From Dichomitus squalens LYAD-421 SS1 (lineage: Eukaryota; Basidiomycota; Agaricomycetes; Polyporales; Polyporaceae), in assembly GCF_000275845.1 (NCBI RefSeq), contig NW_006766890.1, positions 939,327 through 1,003,326 of the forward strand: DNA of 64,000 nt, in the 5' to 3' direction. The notes below the pieces were generated by a model. That model saw only the letters and a list, made by a program, of their open reading frames with translations, made no database searches and was not told where the DNA came from. A program made the position numbers and the translations under genes. This document shows positions 1-10,696 of this stretch, piece after piece; position 1 is the first letter of the stretch; every line of letters starts with the position of its first letter.

Positions 1-730
1 GATTCGGACCACTGCCTTGTACGTTCACCCCTTGTTCTCTATTCGGCGTGGTTTCCCCTTGCTTGCACACGGACAACAGCTCCCCTTGTTTCTCTCTTCG
101 CTATTGTCCTACGGCCTTGTACTCGGTGCCCATGGCAACGCCATTGTCCCCTTAGCGCCCATTGTTCGTTCCTCGTATATAGCTGGATCCCTTGCTACCT
201 GGAGACTCTAGTTTCGACCTCTTGTCTCCAGGTAAGCCATCGTGTATTTCGCTCTGTAGATACTTCGCTCAATACACATCTTGTCTCCAGTCCTGCCTGT
301 TGAGCTCCGCTCCAGTCTCACTGCGATCAGAGCTCGTCGGCGCTCCTGCCTGCCTCGCTCGTCTCCACTTACTCGCTCGACAGTCAGTCGTAACAATTTC
401 AAGCCAAGCTCAAGATTGTGCCCTTTTGACATGACTTATTTAGCAGCTGGCAGCAGCTGGCCTGTTTCTGACGTCATACAACAGACAAGCAGTAACATTT
501 TCTAACAGGACTACAGCAGTACACCAATTGCAGTTTCATCGTCAAGACTCAATAATGAACCAACTGTGGTCAAAAATGTTTGAAATCCTGTATAGAGAAG
601 AGCAAGCACTACAATGTGCTAATGTATGACTCCATGTCCTTATGCACTACCAAGTTGATGACTAAGACAGCTGAAGATTAAATAACATGCATTGCAGACT
701 CAGAGTGTATATAAGCTCTTCATAACATAC
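1..730. other. Left-edge stretch without a recognisable gene
   Basis: All open stretches here are short, overlap in several frames and lack recognisable motifs. A TATA-like TATATAG lies near 176-182 on the plus strand, but no convincing ORF follows it. The right end holds the presumed 3' UTR of the glucosidase II beta gene. Confidence 0.4.
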
Positions 731-2906
731 TCATAACTCTTCCCTCTTGATGTCCGAGGCGGAAAGGGGCAAGCACAATGCAGGAGTGGTCACCTTGAAC
801 TCATACTCGCATTTCTCAAGCTCCGCGACTGAAAGCACAGCATTCTCCAGACCGCAGCTCATGTCGAGCTGGAGAGATACATCTGAGTGAGGTTCCGAGG
901 GAAGAGATCATGATGCTCACCGTCACGGAACGCTGAGGACCATTCCAACACTTGGCACCTCGAGTGTAGTGTTGTTTGCTATAATATGCGGGTGAACCCT
1001 TCTCGATGCCCTCGGCATTATTCCACTCGGCAAATTTGCTATCGACAAATTTCAGTATACAGGCCGACACAACCATGTATAGCTTACCCCAAGCTGAAGG
1101 TCTGACCACCCTTGAGCGGCTTCTGACGGGCCTCGTCGAATAAGCAGACTTCGTAGACGTAGCTACTCACAATACGCGATGAGCTTCACGATACGCCAGG
1201 ACGAGTGTGGGATGATACTTACTCTCCAAATTCCTTTTCGATACAGGTGCCGGCAAGCTTCTTCCACTCGCCGTCCGGACCGTACCACTCAGGGTCAAAG
1301 AGGCGCGAGAGTTCTCTCTCTTTGTCCTCCTTCTCCCTCCGCGCCAGATTGAGACTGTGCTCAGCGTCGCTAAGTGTCTTCTGTGCCTTAGACGTATCTT
1401 CGCATCCAATTCAGTATCACATAAAACACGCTGGCATAGAATCTAGCTACCTGCAGCAGCGTCGGTCTTGCTCTGAGCAAGGCCGAGCAACTCAAGCCAG
1501 GAGACAAGCTGGTCGCGAAGGGCCTCATACTGAGGGACAACGGCATCGGGGAGGTATGCCGACAAGTTGAACACTGTAGGGGCAACAGAGGAGTCGAAGT
1601 ATGTCCTGGAGTACTCACTAATAGGACTTACGAATCGAGGTCGGCGAGGCAGGGGCGCCGACGTGCTTGTCGTGTTCAATAAGCAAGCCCTCGTAGTCAG
1701 TGGCGAGGAGGTCGTCCAGCTGGTGCTCGAGCTGCTCGGTGCTCCAAATGCCTTCCTCAAGCTGCTCTTCCTCACTAGCAGCCTCGGACTCGTCAGAGCC
1801 GAGCTCGTCTGGGTTTTCGTCCTCCTTTCCAACGTCGTTGATATGAGGAAGGCCAGCGAGCTGCTCCCATCCACGGACAGCCTCCAGGACAGCCATGTCT
1901 TGGTAGTTGGGGTTGTAGCCGGTGCGAAGCTGGTCGAGAATCTCGCCGAGCGCCTTCTCGCGCTCTAGGTGCTTCTTGTGTTCGCGCTGGAGCGACTTAA
2001 GGGCCGCGTGATGGGTTATAAGAGACTGGTATAGAGCTAGCGTACGTGATGAACCAAGCTGTGAGACGCAGGTCGCTGTATAGGGACTTACGAGAAGACT
2101 TCTTCTCCTCGAGGGCCGCTGCAGACAAAGACTCGGTCCTCTCGACGAGATCTAAACCTGTGTGAGAAGAGGCAACACAAAGGGGGCCACTGAACGACGT
2201 GCCTCTGAGACGTGCAACCTCCTTCTCGCGAGCAGAGATCCCCTGCGCCGACGAAGCAATCTCTTCCTCCAGACGTTTCTTCTCCTTCTGTGCGAATGCG
2301 AGGTAGGTCGAACGGATCTTGGAGCCCTACAACAAGTCTGAGCAGATGAGAAGCTCCCCAGCGGCCAACAGACGTACGGTCTTGCGAAGCTTGTTCTCGG
2401 CCTTCACACGTTCGCGGTATTCCTCGCCAACTTGCTTGCAGACATTGGGACAGACTCCTTCAGGCTCGTCCGATCCGTCGCAACACTCCAGTTCTTTGCA
2501 GGAATATGAGTGAAGACGGCGCAGTATACGCAAGCTGGACATACCACAAAGGCCATCTCTAACTCTGGTACTGGGTATATACGATCCAATGTGGCCAGCG
2601 TTCACGCAGTAGAAGCGGGAGTCGGGGCACGCGCTGGTTCCTGCGTAGCATATCGGTCAGACAGAGCTCACTAACAGCTGGCAGTTACTACCAACCTGGT
2701 TCGTCACTTCCATCCGCACAGTCGCAGTAGTCATCGTTAACCGAGGACCAGTCAATTGTCTTCGAGCCATCCAGACACTGCCATGTCTCCGCTGAGCCCT
2801 TCTTGGTGGGTACGTAGCGGGCAACCAGATCAGGTGAGACACCAAGGAGCCGGTCTTTGCTAGCAAGGACGTGCAAGGGCAGGAGCAGAAGCAGCCAGGG
2901 GTGCAT
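731..2906 (-). CDS. GTB1: Glucosidase II beta subunit (PRKCSH-like), ER glycoprotein quality control
   Basis: This is the non-catalytic beta subunit of ER glucosidase II, which with the alpha subunit trims the inner glucoses from N-glycans during calnexin-cycle folding. The ATG at 2906 opens a hydrophobic signal peptide (MHPWLLLLLPLHVLAS). Cysteine-rich LDLa-like modules follow, with DDYCDCADGSDEPG and CCDGSDEPEGVC. Next comes a long charged, Glu/Lys-rich, probably coiled-coil and acidic middle. The C-terminal MRH (mannose-6-phosphate receptor homology) domain contains AEWNN, YYSKQHYTRGAKCWNG and a final CEYEF segment. The reading frame ends KREEL-stop at 731-733, so an ER-retrieval tetrapeptide of the HDEL/KDEL type may be present as the variant REEL. 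Several short introns interrupt the gene. It is divergent from the uL2 gene across about 600 bp. Family assignment is firm; inner splice sites are approximate. Confidence 0.92.
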
Positions 2907-3507
2907 CGAGAGCCAGTCGTGAATTCGGTACTTCTGAAGCTACGTGGAACTGCGTTCAGTTCAAGGCAGCGTCGAGGTCACGTGTCTGACGTATGTCAAG
3001 CGCGAGAGCTCCTCGCGCCCTCACCTGTCATGACGGACTCCCCTTCCCCTATGCCGATGCCTGGCGCAGGATCATCGTATACAACCAACAAGACCATGGT
3101 TTGATATTCATAGTGGTACACCACCTGACTGAGAGACAACATGCATCTTGTTATATATTACTAGACCGAAATGTGAGACGCCCATTACATTGAGCGCTTT
3201 GAGATTCAGGTGCCGCCCGGCGATTTGCGCCAGCCACTTGTGGATCCCTCGCCTGCCCGCCAACGCCATCGACAACACCGCCGACCAGCAAGACTGTGAG
3301 TATGCCCCTCTGTGCCATCATGGACGTCATGGAAGGTGTCTCCAGATGTTGTCGAACTGCATTTCCTCGAAACAACGGATGAAATCGACTTGGAAACGGC
3401 TGGATGCACTCGTCGACATCTGGATGAACCTATCTTGACCTCCTGCTCCTGCTCTTGTCCTCCTGCTTCAGTACTCTTGCTTACGCTGTTCTCCCTGCAG
3501 AATCAAC
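2907..3507. promoter_or_regulatory. Divergent promoter region, glucosidase II beta / ribosomal protein uL2
   Basis: About 600 bp separate the two divergent start codons. The part next to uL2 (about 3430-3500) is very pyrimidine-rich, as is common upstream of fungal ribosomal protein genes. It may also hold a 5' UTR intron ending in CTGCAG near 3500. I saw no ORF with family features. Confidence 0.45.
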
Positions 3508-4501
3508 ATGGGTAGGGTAATTCGGGCGCAAAGGCGGTCACACGCTATAGTACGTTTCGCCCCTTCGTGCATACGACATCTTCGAATAACATCAGCTCTC
3601 GCAATAGTTCAAATCCCACACCCACCACAACAAGGCGCCTGCGCAGTTCCGCCCTCTCGATTTTGCGGAACGCAATGGCTACGTCAAGGGTATTGTGAAA
3701 GAGATCATCCACGACTCTGGCCGGTGCGTATCTACTAGGCCTCGCTCTCTGGTATGTGTAGGGAAATTGAGCGCCTGAACAGTGGTGCTCCTCTTGCCCG
3801 TGTCGTTTTCCGCGACCCCTACCGTTACAAGCTCCGCAAGGAGACTTTCATCGCGACTGAGGGTCTTCACACTGGTGCCTTCGTTTACGCCGGCAAGAAG
3901 GCGCAGCTCGCTGTGGGCAACGTCCTGCCCGTTGGCCAGTGCCCTGAGGGTACCATTGTCTCTAACGTTGAAGAGAAGGTCGGTGACCGTGGCGCGCTCG
4001 CTCGCACTTCCGGCAACTACGCGACCGTCATCGGTCACTCGCCCGATGAGAACAAGACGCGCATCCGTCTACCCTCTGGCGCGAAGAAGACCGTATCCAG
4101 CTCTTGCCGTGCAACTGTCGGTATCGTCGCCGGCGGTGGCCGTATCGACAAGCCTTTGCTTAAGGCCGGCCGTGCGTACTATAAGTTCAAGGCCAAGCGC
4201 TACAAGTGCGTCACGTTCACGTCATTGTGTAGTGGACTGTTGTTGACAATCTCTCTAGCTGGCCTCGTACTCGTGGTGTGGCCATGAACCCCGTTGATCA
4301 CCCTCACGGTGGTGGTAACCACCAGCACATCGGTAAAGCATCGACGATCGCCCGCTCTGCCGTACCCGGTCAGAAAGTCGGTCTCATTGCCGCCCGTCGG
4401 GTACGTTGCGCTTCTACTGTCTGCAGCGAAACATGCTCTGATCCGCCTGTGGTCTTCAGACTGGTCTGCTGCGCGGTACCGTCAAGGTCAAGGAGGTTTA
4501 A
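3508..4501 (+). CDS. RPL2: 60S ribosomal protein uL2 (Rpl2/RPL8), cytosolic
   Basis: This is a core component of the large cytosolic ribosomal subunit near the peptidyl transferase centre. The start is [12 protein letters not shown] at 3508. A first intron begins with GTACGT soon after and resumes at a segment reading [19 protein letters not shown]. Further exons carry [31 protein letters not shown], then [16 protein letters not shown]. After another intron comes the hallmark [17 protein letters not shown], with the universally conserved HPHGGG motif. The last small exon encodes [17 protein letters not shown]. At least four short introns are present. Length and order match the eukaryotic family throughout with no missing part. 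Confidence 0.97.
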
Positions 4502-4950
4502 GTTGCTTGACATCGGGTATCTGCGTGTCGTTTGTTGTATGCTGCTTTGCCTCACTTGCACGATGTTACAAAAGCTTTGTATGCAACTTATTGCATATGC
4601 GTCATGACCACATGCCTTTTTGATGCACGGCTCTATGCTTTGACTCTTTTGAGTGAGATTGAGTGAGATTGAATGACTCTTGAAATAAGTGCTAGCGACA
4701 CGCAAACAAGGCGAGGTGCTGCAAGTGCATGGACACGACAATCGCTCGTTCAAAGCCTGGGAAACAGGCTCCAGCTTCTGAGATGTGTACTATGTAGCAG
4801 ATTATCGGGGAGTGCCGAGGAATAAGTTTTAAGTAGAACATGACGTCTTGGCGGAGTCGGCCCGGAAGATACATCAGCTCTGTACCAGACGAGGTCAGTC
4901 CACTCTACCGTATGAATTAGAGTCCACGGCTTTGAGAACTGACCACCATC
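4502..4950. other. Intergenic, uL2 3' side to FGGY kinase promoter
   Basis: No gene is apparent. A short direct repeat, GAGTGAGATT twice in tandem, occurs near 4650-4669. The right half is the likely promoter and 5' UTR of the kinase. Confidence 0.4.
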
Positions 4951-7250
4951 ATGTCCCAGTCTGCATACTACATCGGCGTCGACGTCGGAACGGGTTCTGT
5001 CCGTGCAGGCCTCGTTAAGACCGATGGCACCATCGTCGCGTCTTTCACGGAGGACACCACCACCTGGAGAGATCAGGAGGATCACCGTATCTTCGAACAA
5101 TCAACCAACGAGATATGGGCGGGGATGTGCAAGGCCATCAAGGCCTGCTTGAAGGAGGCCAAGGTCCAACCATCCGAGGTCAAGGGCATCGGTTTCGATG
5201 CGACTTGCTCGCTCGCGGTCGCAGACCAGAACGGCGAACCCGTCGTCGTCACCAAGGGCGATCAGCTCGGACAGAACGGCGATCGCAACATCATCCTGTG
5301 GGCAGACCACCGGGCAGAACAGGAGGCGGAGCTCATCAACAGTACGGGATCCGCGGTGCTGGACTACGTCGGTGGTACGATGAGTGTACGTCTTGCGATC
5401 TCACGCTTTCTTCGCTCTCGGAACGCGCGCTCAGTGCCTACAATGAATCGCGTCTGATATATGACTAGTTGGAGATGGAGATTCCGAAGACGCTCTGGCT
5501 CAAGCGTAACATGAAGCCAGAGCTCTTTAAGCGCTCCCAGTTCTTCGACCTGCCCGACTTCCTCACCTACCGCGCGACCGGCTACAACCGCCGCTCATGC
5601 TGCTCCGTCACGTGCAAGTGCTCGTACGTCCCCACCAAGGGCGGATGGCAGCCCGACTTCTTCAAGAAGATCGGGCTAGAGGAGTTCGTCGAGAACGAGT
5701 TCTCACAGCTCGGCAAGGAGGAGGTCCTAACTGCCGGCATGCCTGTCGGAAACGGCCTGTCCAAGAAGGCTGCGGAGGAGACGGGTTTGTTGGAGGGCAC
5801 GCCTGTTGGGAGTGGTGTCATTGACGCGTACGTGACCTTTGTTGCATCGCGTATCGCCAGTCCCTGACGCCCTCCAGGTATGCGGGCTGGCTGGGAACGG
5901 TCGCGGCGAGGTACAATGTCCAGGGCAAGCTTTCTGACGTCATCCCCTCCCTCGATGAATCGAGACATAGGCTCGCTGCCGTGGCCGGAACGAGCACTTG
6001 CCACATTGTACAGGCGAGTACTTCACTTCGCTTGAGAATTGAGGAGGGTGTCTAAGCGATTGTTCGTGCAGAGCCCCGAGGGTGTGTTTGTCAACGGCGT
6101 GTGGGGTCCCTATAAGGATGTGGTGTTTCCCGGCTGGTGGATGAACGAAGGCGGCCAGTCATCGACCGGTCAGGTGAGCCTATTTGATGGCTATCCTGTG
6201 ACCCGGGGCTAATCCTCCTGTAGCTCATTGACTTCATGATCACGACCCACCCTGCCTACCCCAGACTGAAGGAACTTGCACAGCAACGGAACACCAACAT
6301 CCACGAAGGTGATGCTCAATTAATTTCCGGTCCGGATGACATGTCTAACATCATTTGCTTTGGTTATGATATGTAGTTCTTCATGATGAGCTTGAGAGAT
6401 TGCGCGTGGAGAAGAAGGCCGAGAACCTCACGGAACTCACCAAAGATCTCCATTTCTATCCTGATTTGCACGGTACGTGAGATGAAGACATCCACGACCT
6501 CATCGCGCTCACACTACATTTTTCCAGGCAACCGTTCACCTCTCGCAGACCCTCGGATGACCGGATCAATTGTGGGTTTGCAACTTGTACGTCAACTCTT
6601 CCGCCATTGGCCTTGTATCCGTTCTAATCACCGCGATGAAAATGATGCACGCAGGACTCCGGTCTCAACGACCTCGCACGCAAGTTCAACGTGACCCTGG
6701 AGGCAATCGCGCTGCAGACGCGACACATCGTCGACCAGATGAACGCCAAGGGGCACTCGATCCGCTCGATCTACATGTCCGGCGGCCAGGCCAAGAACAT
6801 CATGCTCATGCAGCTGTTTGCTGATACGTGCAACATGCCCGTCGTGCTTCCGCAGAGCTCGGGTGCGGCCGTTGTGCTCGGAGCGGCGATGCTGGGGCGA
6901 TTCGCGGCGGAGGCGCAGGGCAACGAGGCCAAGCTCGCGAAGGAGAAGCGCGGACAGGCGCTTTGGGAGATCATGGTGAGTGCGGTGCTATGCTCTGCTG
7001 ATGTCTTCCCGTCGCGCCATTCGGGTGGCCGAGTGGCTGTAACGACGAGTCGGCCTGAGGAATGGATGTGGAATGAAGACTGATACTGTTCTGCGTCGAT
7101 TAGGTCGAGATGACCCCTCCAGGGACGATGGTCGAGCCGGCTGCAAGCCTGAAGGAGAAGAAACTTCTCGAGGCAAAGTACAAGATCTTCCTCGAGGCGA
7201 TCAATATCCAGAGAAGATGGCGCAAGGAAATGGAGGAGGCCGCCCGGTAG
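4951..7250 (+). CDS. FGGY-family carbohydrate kinase (D-ribulokinase/YDR109C type)
   Basis: A predicted cytosolic sugar kinase that would phosphorylate a pentulose or related polyol. The start MSQSAYYIGVDVGTGSVRAG gives the ATPase phosphate-1 loop (DVGTGS) of the FGGY/hexokinase-actin fold. The first lobe contains ILWADHRAEQEA, typical of the ribulokinase-like subgroup, and then LEMEIPKTLWLKRNM. Later exons encode GWLGTVAARY, VAGTSTCHIV, a WWMNEGGQSSTGQ segment and HGNRSPLADPRM. The second lobe has SIYMSGGQAKN (the adenosine-binding glycine pair) and SSGAAVVLGAAMLG. The C-terminus is RRWRKEMEEAAR. Roughly eight short introns are seen. The exact substrate cannot be read from sequence; fungal relatives include the uncharacterised yeast Ydr109c. 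Confidence 0.92.
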
Positions 7251-7882
7251 ATGCGTCGTGCGGGAGCCTAAAACAATTGTTCGGAACGGACGAGGTCATG
7301 ATAGACATCCAGAAGGAGGTTGTAAGAACATTTATGAGCTTGCTTTCCCCTGAAGCCGTTCTCCGCCGTTGACTAGCCGGAAGTCGGAATGTTGGATGCT
7401 GGTCGCAGTGTCCAGAATCATGATAGATGTGAAGATGATGCCATCCGATGCTCTCGAGTCTCGGAGACGAGCGTTACATTTAGGAGCCAGCCAGAACCCG
7501 GGACATCACGAGAAACAACACAGACGACTACAATTATAGTTACAACCCGTACGCGGGAAATGCGATCGCGACGATACTGGAATGCAGAGCAACCAGGCCG
7601 GACGTCCCAAGCCTGACCGACGGACCGACGTAGGTGTCCGAGGAGTCATGAAACAGCACCACGATCAGAGCGGAAAGAGGAAACTAGCGTGATCCGGGTG
7701 GCGAAGGGTACATGCTCGATGCCACGCTTGGGGCATCGAATCCCGCGACCCACACCGGATGTCAGATGTCTATATGCGGAGCGTCCGTATCGCGAGGCGC
7801 CATTGCAAGAGTGGTTTGGTGACTGCGGTCCAGGGCGCGTCTCAAGGTGACGTTTGCCCTGCGACGAGATGCGACGGGCTGC
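7251..7882. other. Convergent 3' intergenic region
   Basis: It lies between the FGGY kinase stop and the cyclin stop and holds both 3' UTRs. A stretch near 7730-7745 faintly recalls a tRNA T-arm, but no cloverleaf can be drawn around it. No gene is supported. Confidence 0.4.
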
Positions 7883-9315
7883 TCACTGCCTGAACAGCCC
7901 GAAGGTGCCCCACTTGTCGTTCGCCGACACCCCAGGCATGGTCGACTTCCAATTCTGGTAGCGCCGCCAGGGGTGCTCCTCGCCACGCCTGTGAGCCGCG
8001 TGCGGGCGGTCCTCGGGCCAGTAGCTCTTCCACGTTGTGCTGGGGGGAGGAGACGTGGGCGCAGGGTCGTACCGGTCGCGCCGGTTCCACGGCTGCGAGG
8101 GCGAGTACGGGACGTAGCGCGGCGAGCCGGACTCGCGGAGGACGGTGCCGTGGTCCGCGGCGTAGTATCGCACCTTGGCCTCTATGAGGCTCGCGTCCCG
8201 CCTCACACGATAGTGGTCGTTCCGTTCGCACACCGGGCTGCCGTGGTCTTTGGAGGATGTGCGGCGCGAGGGACGGGGATAGGGGTAGGGCGAGGACCGG
8301 TTCTTCCGAGAGGGCGTCGCACCGACGCGGCCGGTGTGGGTGTGCCCAGAAGCGTATGCGGAGGGCCCGGCCGACGGAGGGGTGATGATTTCCGAGGAGT
8401 CGTCAGAGTCAGAGGAGTACCCGTCGGACGAGTAATCGGGGTACATCAGGTCCGGGATCGCCGCCGCCGCGTTGGTGGCGGGGGCGGGCTCGGGAACTGG
8501 GTAGCTGCGTTCGGCGCGCTCGGTGCGCGCGGGCACTGCCGCGGTCTTGGGGACGGCGGACGGCTCGCGGTCGCGGCGCGCGTATCGCATGAAGACGTCG
8601 TAGTGCGCGAGGATGGCGGTGTTCGTTGGCATGACCTTCCAGTCGAGCGCAGACAGCACCTCGCGCTCGATCCGGGTGAGGTCCTTGATCGTGAATTGCT
8701 GTCCGAATACCATCCGCACGAGCTGGAGCCATTGTTCCGACCGGTAGGAGGGTTCGTTGATGCTCTGCAACCGTAGCACGTTAGTTCTCTCTCCGAGCCG
8801 AGGATATCGGGCGGTGGACGACGCGACATACCTTATGCGCTAGCATGAGCGCTCCGATCGCGAGGCGTTCGCAAACGCGGTCGCCCATGTCGTACGCGCT
8901 CAGTCGGATTTCCGAGAGATAGACGATGGCCGTCAGGATGGTGCGCGTGTCCAGTGCCCCGCAGGTGATGAATGTGCAGACATGCTGCATGACGAGCAGC
9001 GTCTTCATCTCCATCGCCGCCTTGTACCGCGACGCGATCACCGCGCGCGCCACCGTGTTTACGAGCATGTCGATGAAGTAGTCTGGTGGAAGTTGGGGCT
9101 GAGCGTGAGGTGCGATACATGCATGAAGTGACTGTGCGCCACATACCGATGACACCGAAGTTGACTTGGGTGCTGACCATCTCTACGACCTTCTCATCGA
9201 GGTGAGCCAAGGGTACCAGACTCGTCGGTTCGTTCATGTTCAGGGGACTCGCCCCAGAGGAAGTGGAAGAGAAAGCCGCGGCAGGGGTAGTAGTAAGGGT
9301 GAAGACGAAACTCAT
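7883..9315 (-). CDS. Cyclin N-terminal domain protein
   Basis: A cyclin-box protein, presumably an activating partner of a CDK. The ATG at 9315 opens an Ala/Ser/Thr-rich leader, then a first helix region ending VNFGVI. A short intron follows, and the next exon carries the cyclin box: YFIDMLVNTVARAVIASRY, then TRTILTAIVYLSEIRLS and RLAIGALMLAHK. The last exon continues with SINEPSYRSEQWLQLV and DLTRIEREVLSALDW, the conserved end of a cyclin fold where Leu/Glu-Arg-Glu precede the LDW motif. The remaining roughly 200 residues are low-complexity, rich in Ser, Pro, Arg and Tyr, with an acidic Ser/Asp run, and are probably disordered. Two introns are seen. It is closer to PCL/fungal G1-type cyclins than to mitotic B cyclins, but the partner kinase is not determinable. 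Confidence 0.8.
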
Positions 9316-10140
9316 CGTGAAAGCGGCAGAGATACGGTGGCGGAGCCCGGGTCTTTATGAGGGCAGAGGCACTGGATATATCCGCGAGAAAACTGCAGGC
9401 AGACGCTGCGGCGCTGCGACACGGAGGCAGGTGAGGCGGTGGTTCTGAGGTATGCTGCGGCGAACACGGCAAGCATACTTTTATATATGATTCCTCGGAG
9501 GGCCAAAGCGGCCTTGCCGCGACTCCGCACGGAAGTAGAGATACATTCTCCCTGCCAAAGCGGTCGTAAGGGCCCACAACAGTCTAAATCGCGCGTGTTG
9601 TGTGTCCAAGCGGTGATGGCCAGTGGCAAGAAGATGCTGTGAACAACGGGCGCGCATGCCCCATCAGCACGGAACAAAGCGCTCGGAGCGGCCATGCCAC
9701 GCTTTGAGAACAACACGTTCCGCTTTGCCCCAAAGGAAAGTTCCCCTGGATATCGACCCTGGATAAGCGGTGGATAAGCCTTGGCTTTGGTGTTCTGAAA
9801 AACGGCCTTTGTCAAGTGGCACTGGCCTTGATCCAGTAACCTGACGATGAGCGCGGGCTAGAAGCAACGTGTCGCCGGGAATGGTCCTTGCACCTCCTAC
9901 CTGTTTCAGGCAGGCGGAAGGTCAGCTTGACAAACAATTAGTGCGGCATACTCAAGGACAATATGACTCGCGTGCGGGCGACATCAATCGGGATATCCGT
10001 CTCAGAGATTGCGTGTAACGCGTTCACACGGGGACATGATGGTACAATAGGCGGTGCATGTCATGGCATGTTTTGTGGTGTTGTAATACATATGCGTGCA
10101 TGCGATAGTGGAAAGCGAAAGCGAACGGAGACAGGGACGT
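9316..10140. other. Intergenic, cyclin promoter and eS25 3' side
   Basis: About 825 bp with no supported gene. The left part should be the promoter of the minus-strand cyclin. A TATATA-type motif occurs near 9377-9383. A near-repeat GGATAAGCGGTGGATAAGCC lies at about 9761-9780. Confidence 0.4.
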
Positions 10141-10696
10141 TTACTCGGCACCTCCGCCGCCAGTTGCCCTCGCTGGAGCCGGGGTCAGTTTTCATCTCAC
10201 TCGAGACGCCATGAATTGCATACGCACTGTAGACGAGCTGGCTGCTGTGGTGGACGATCCGCTTGATCTGACCCTCCTTCTCCAAGTGCCTGATCGCTAC
10301 CCGCGCAAGGGAGCCGTTGATTTTCAGCCGCTCGATGAGGATGGATTGGCTGATGAAGCGGAAGGTTGGGACCTCCTTCAGGATGCGGTCGTAGGTGGCC
10401 TTGTCGAGGACGACGGCGTGCTGCGCCTTATCCTTGACCTTGCCCTTGGACCACTTCTTCTTCTTTGCGGCCTTGCCGCCGCTGGAGGATGTGGGCGCTG
10501 CCTTAGCCTTGGCCTGCGAGACGAGGAGGGAAGGTCATTGTTAGCGTACGTCCTCTCCACAAGGGTCATCCAAATGCGACAGCCGCCATCCATGCATAAC
10601 GGACGTTCCAACAGCACAAAAGCCATGTGAAACACCTCTATGACATGCCTGGGGACCTGTCTGGACGATATCTGCACTGGCAGCAGCACTCACCAT
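10141..10696 (-). CDS. RPS25: 40S ribosomal protein eS25
   Basis: A small-subunit protein of the cytosolic ribosome. The first coding exon is just the ATG codon (10694-10696). A GTGAGT intron of about 180 nt (10514-10693) follows. Exon 2 starts [21 protein letters not shown], continues [18 protein letters not shown], then [22 protein letters not shown] and [14 protein letters not shown], an unbroken match to the winged-helix eS25 family. A second short intron (10173-10227) ends CAG, and the last exon encodes [13 protein letters not shown]. The complete protein is about 110 residues, normal for the family. An ATG-only first exon is a recurring arrangement in fungal ribosomal protein genes. Confidence 0.95.

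Noticed and set aside
7730..7760. Sequence resembling a tRNA T-arm (ATCGAATCCCGC)
   Set aside because: No matching acceptor, D-arm or anticodon stem could be placed around it.
7847..8776. Plus-strand open frame of about 309 codons
   Set aside because: Shadow of the last exon of the minus-strand cyclin; no motif, and the start has no convincing context.
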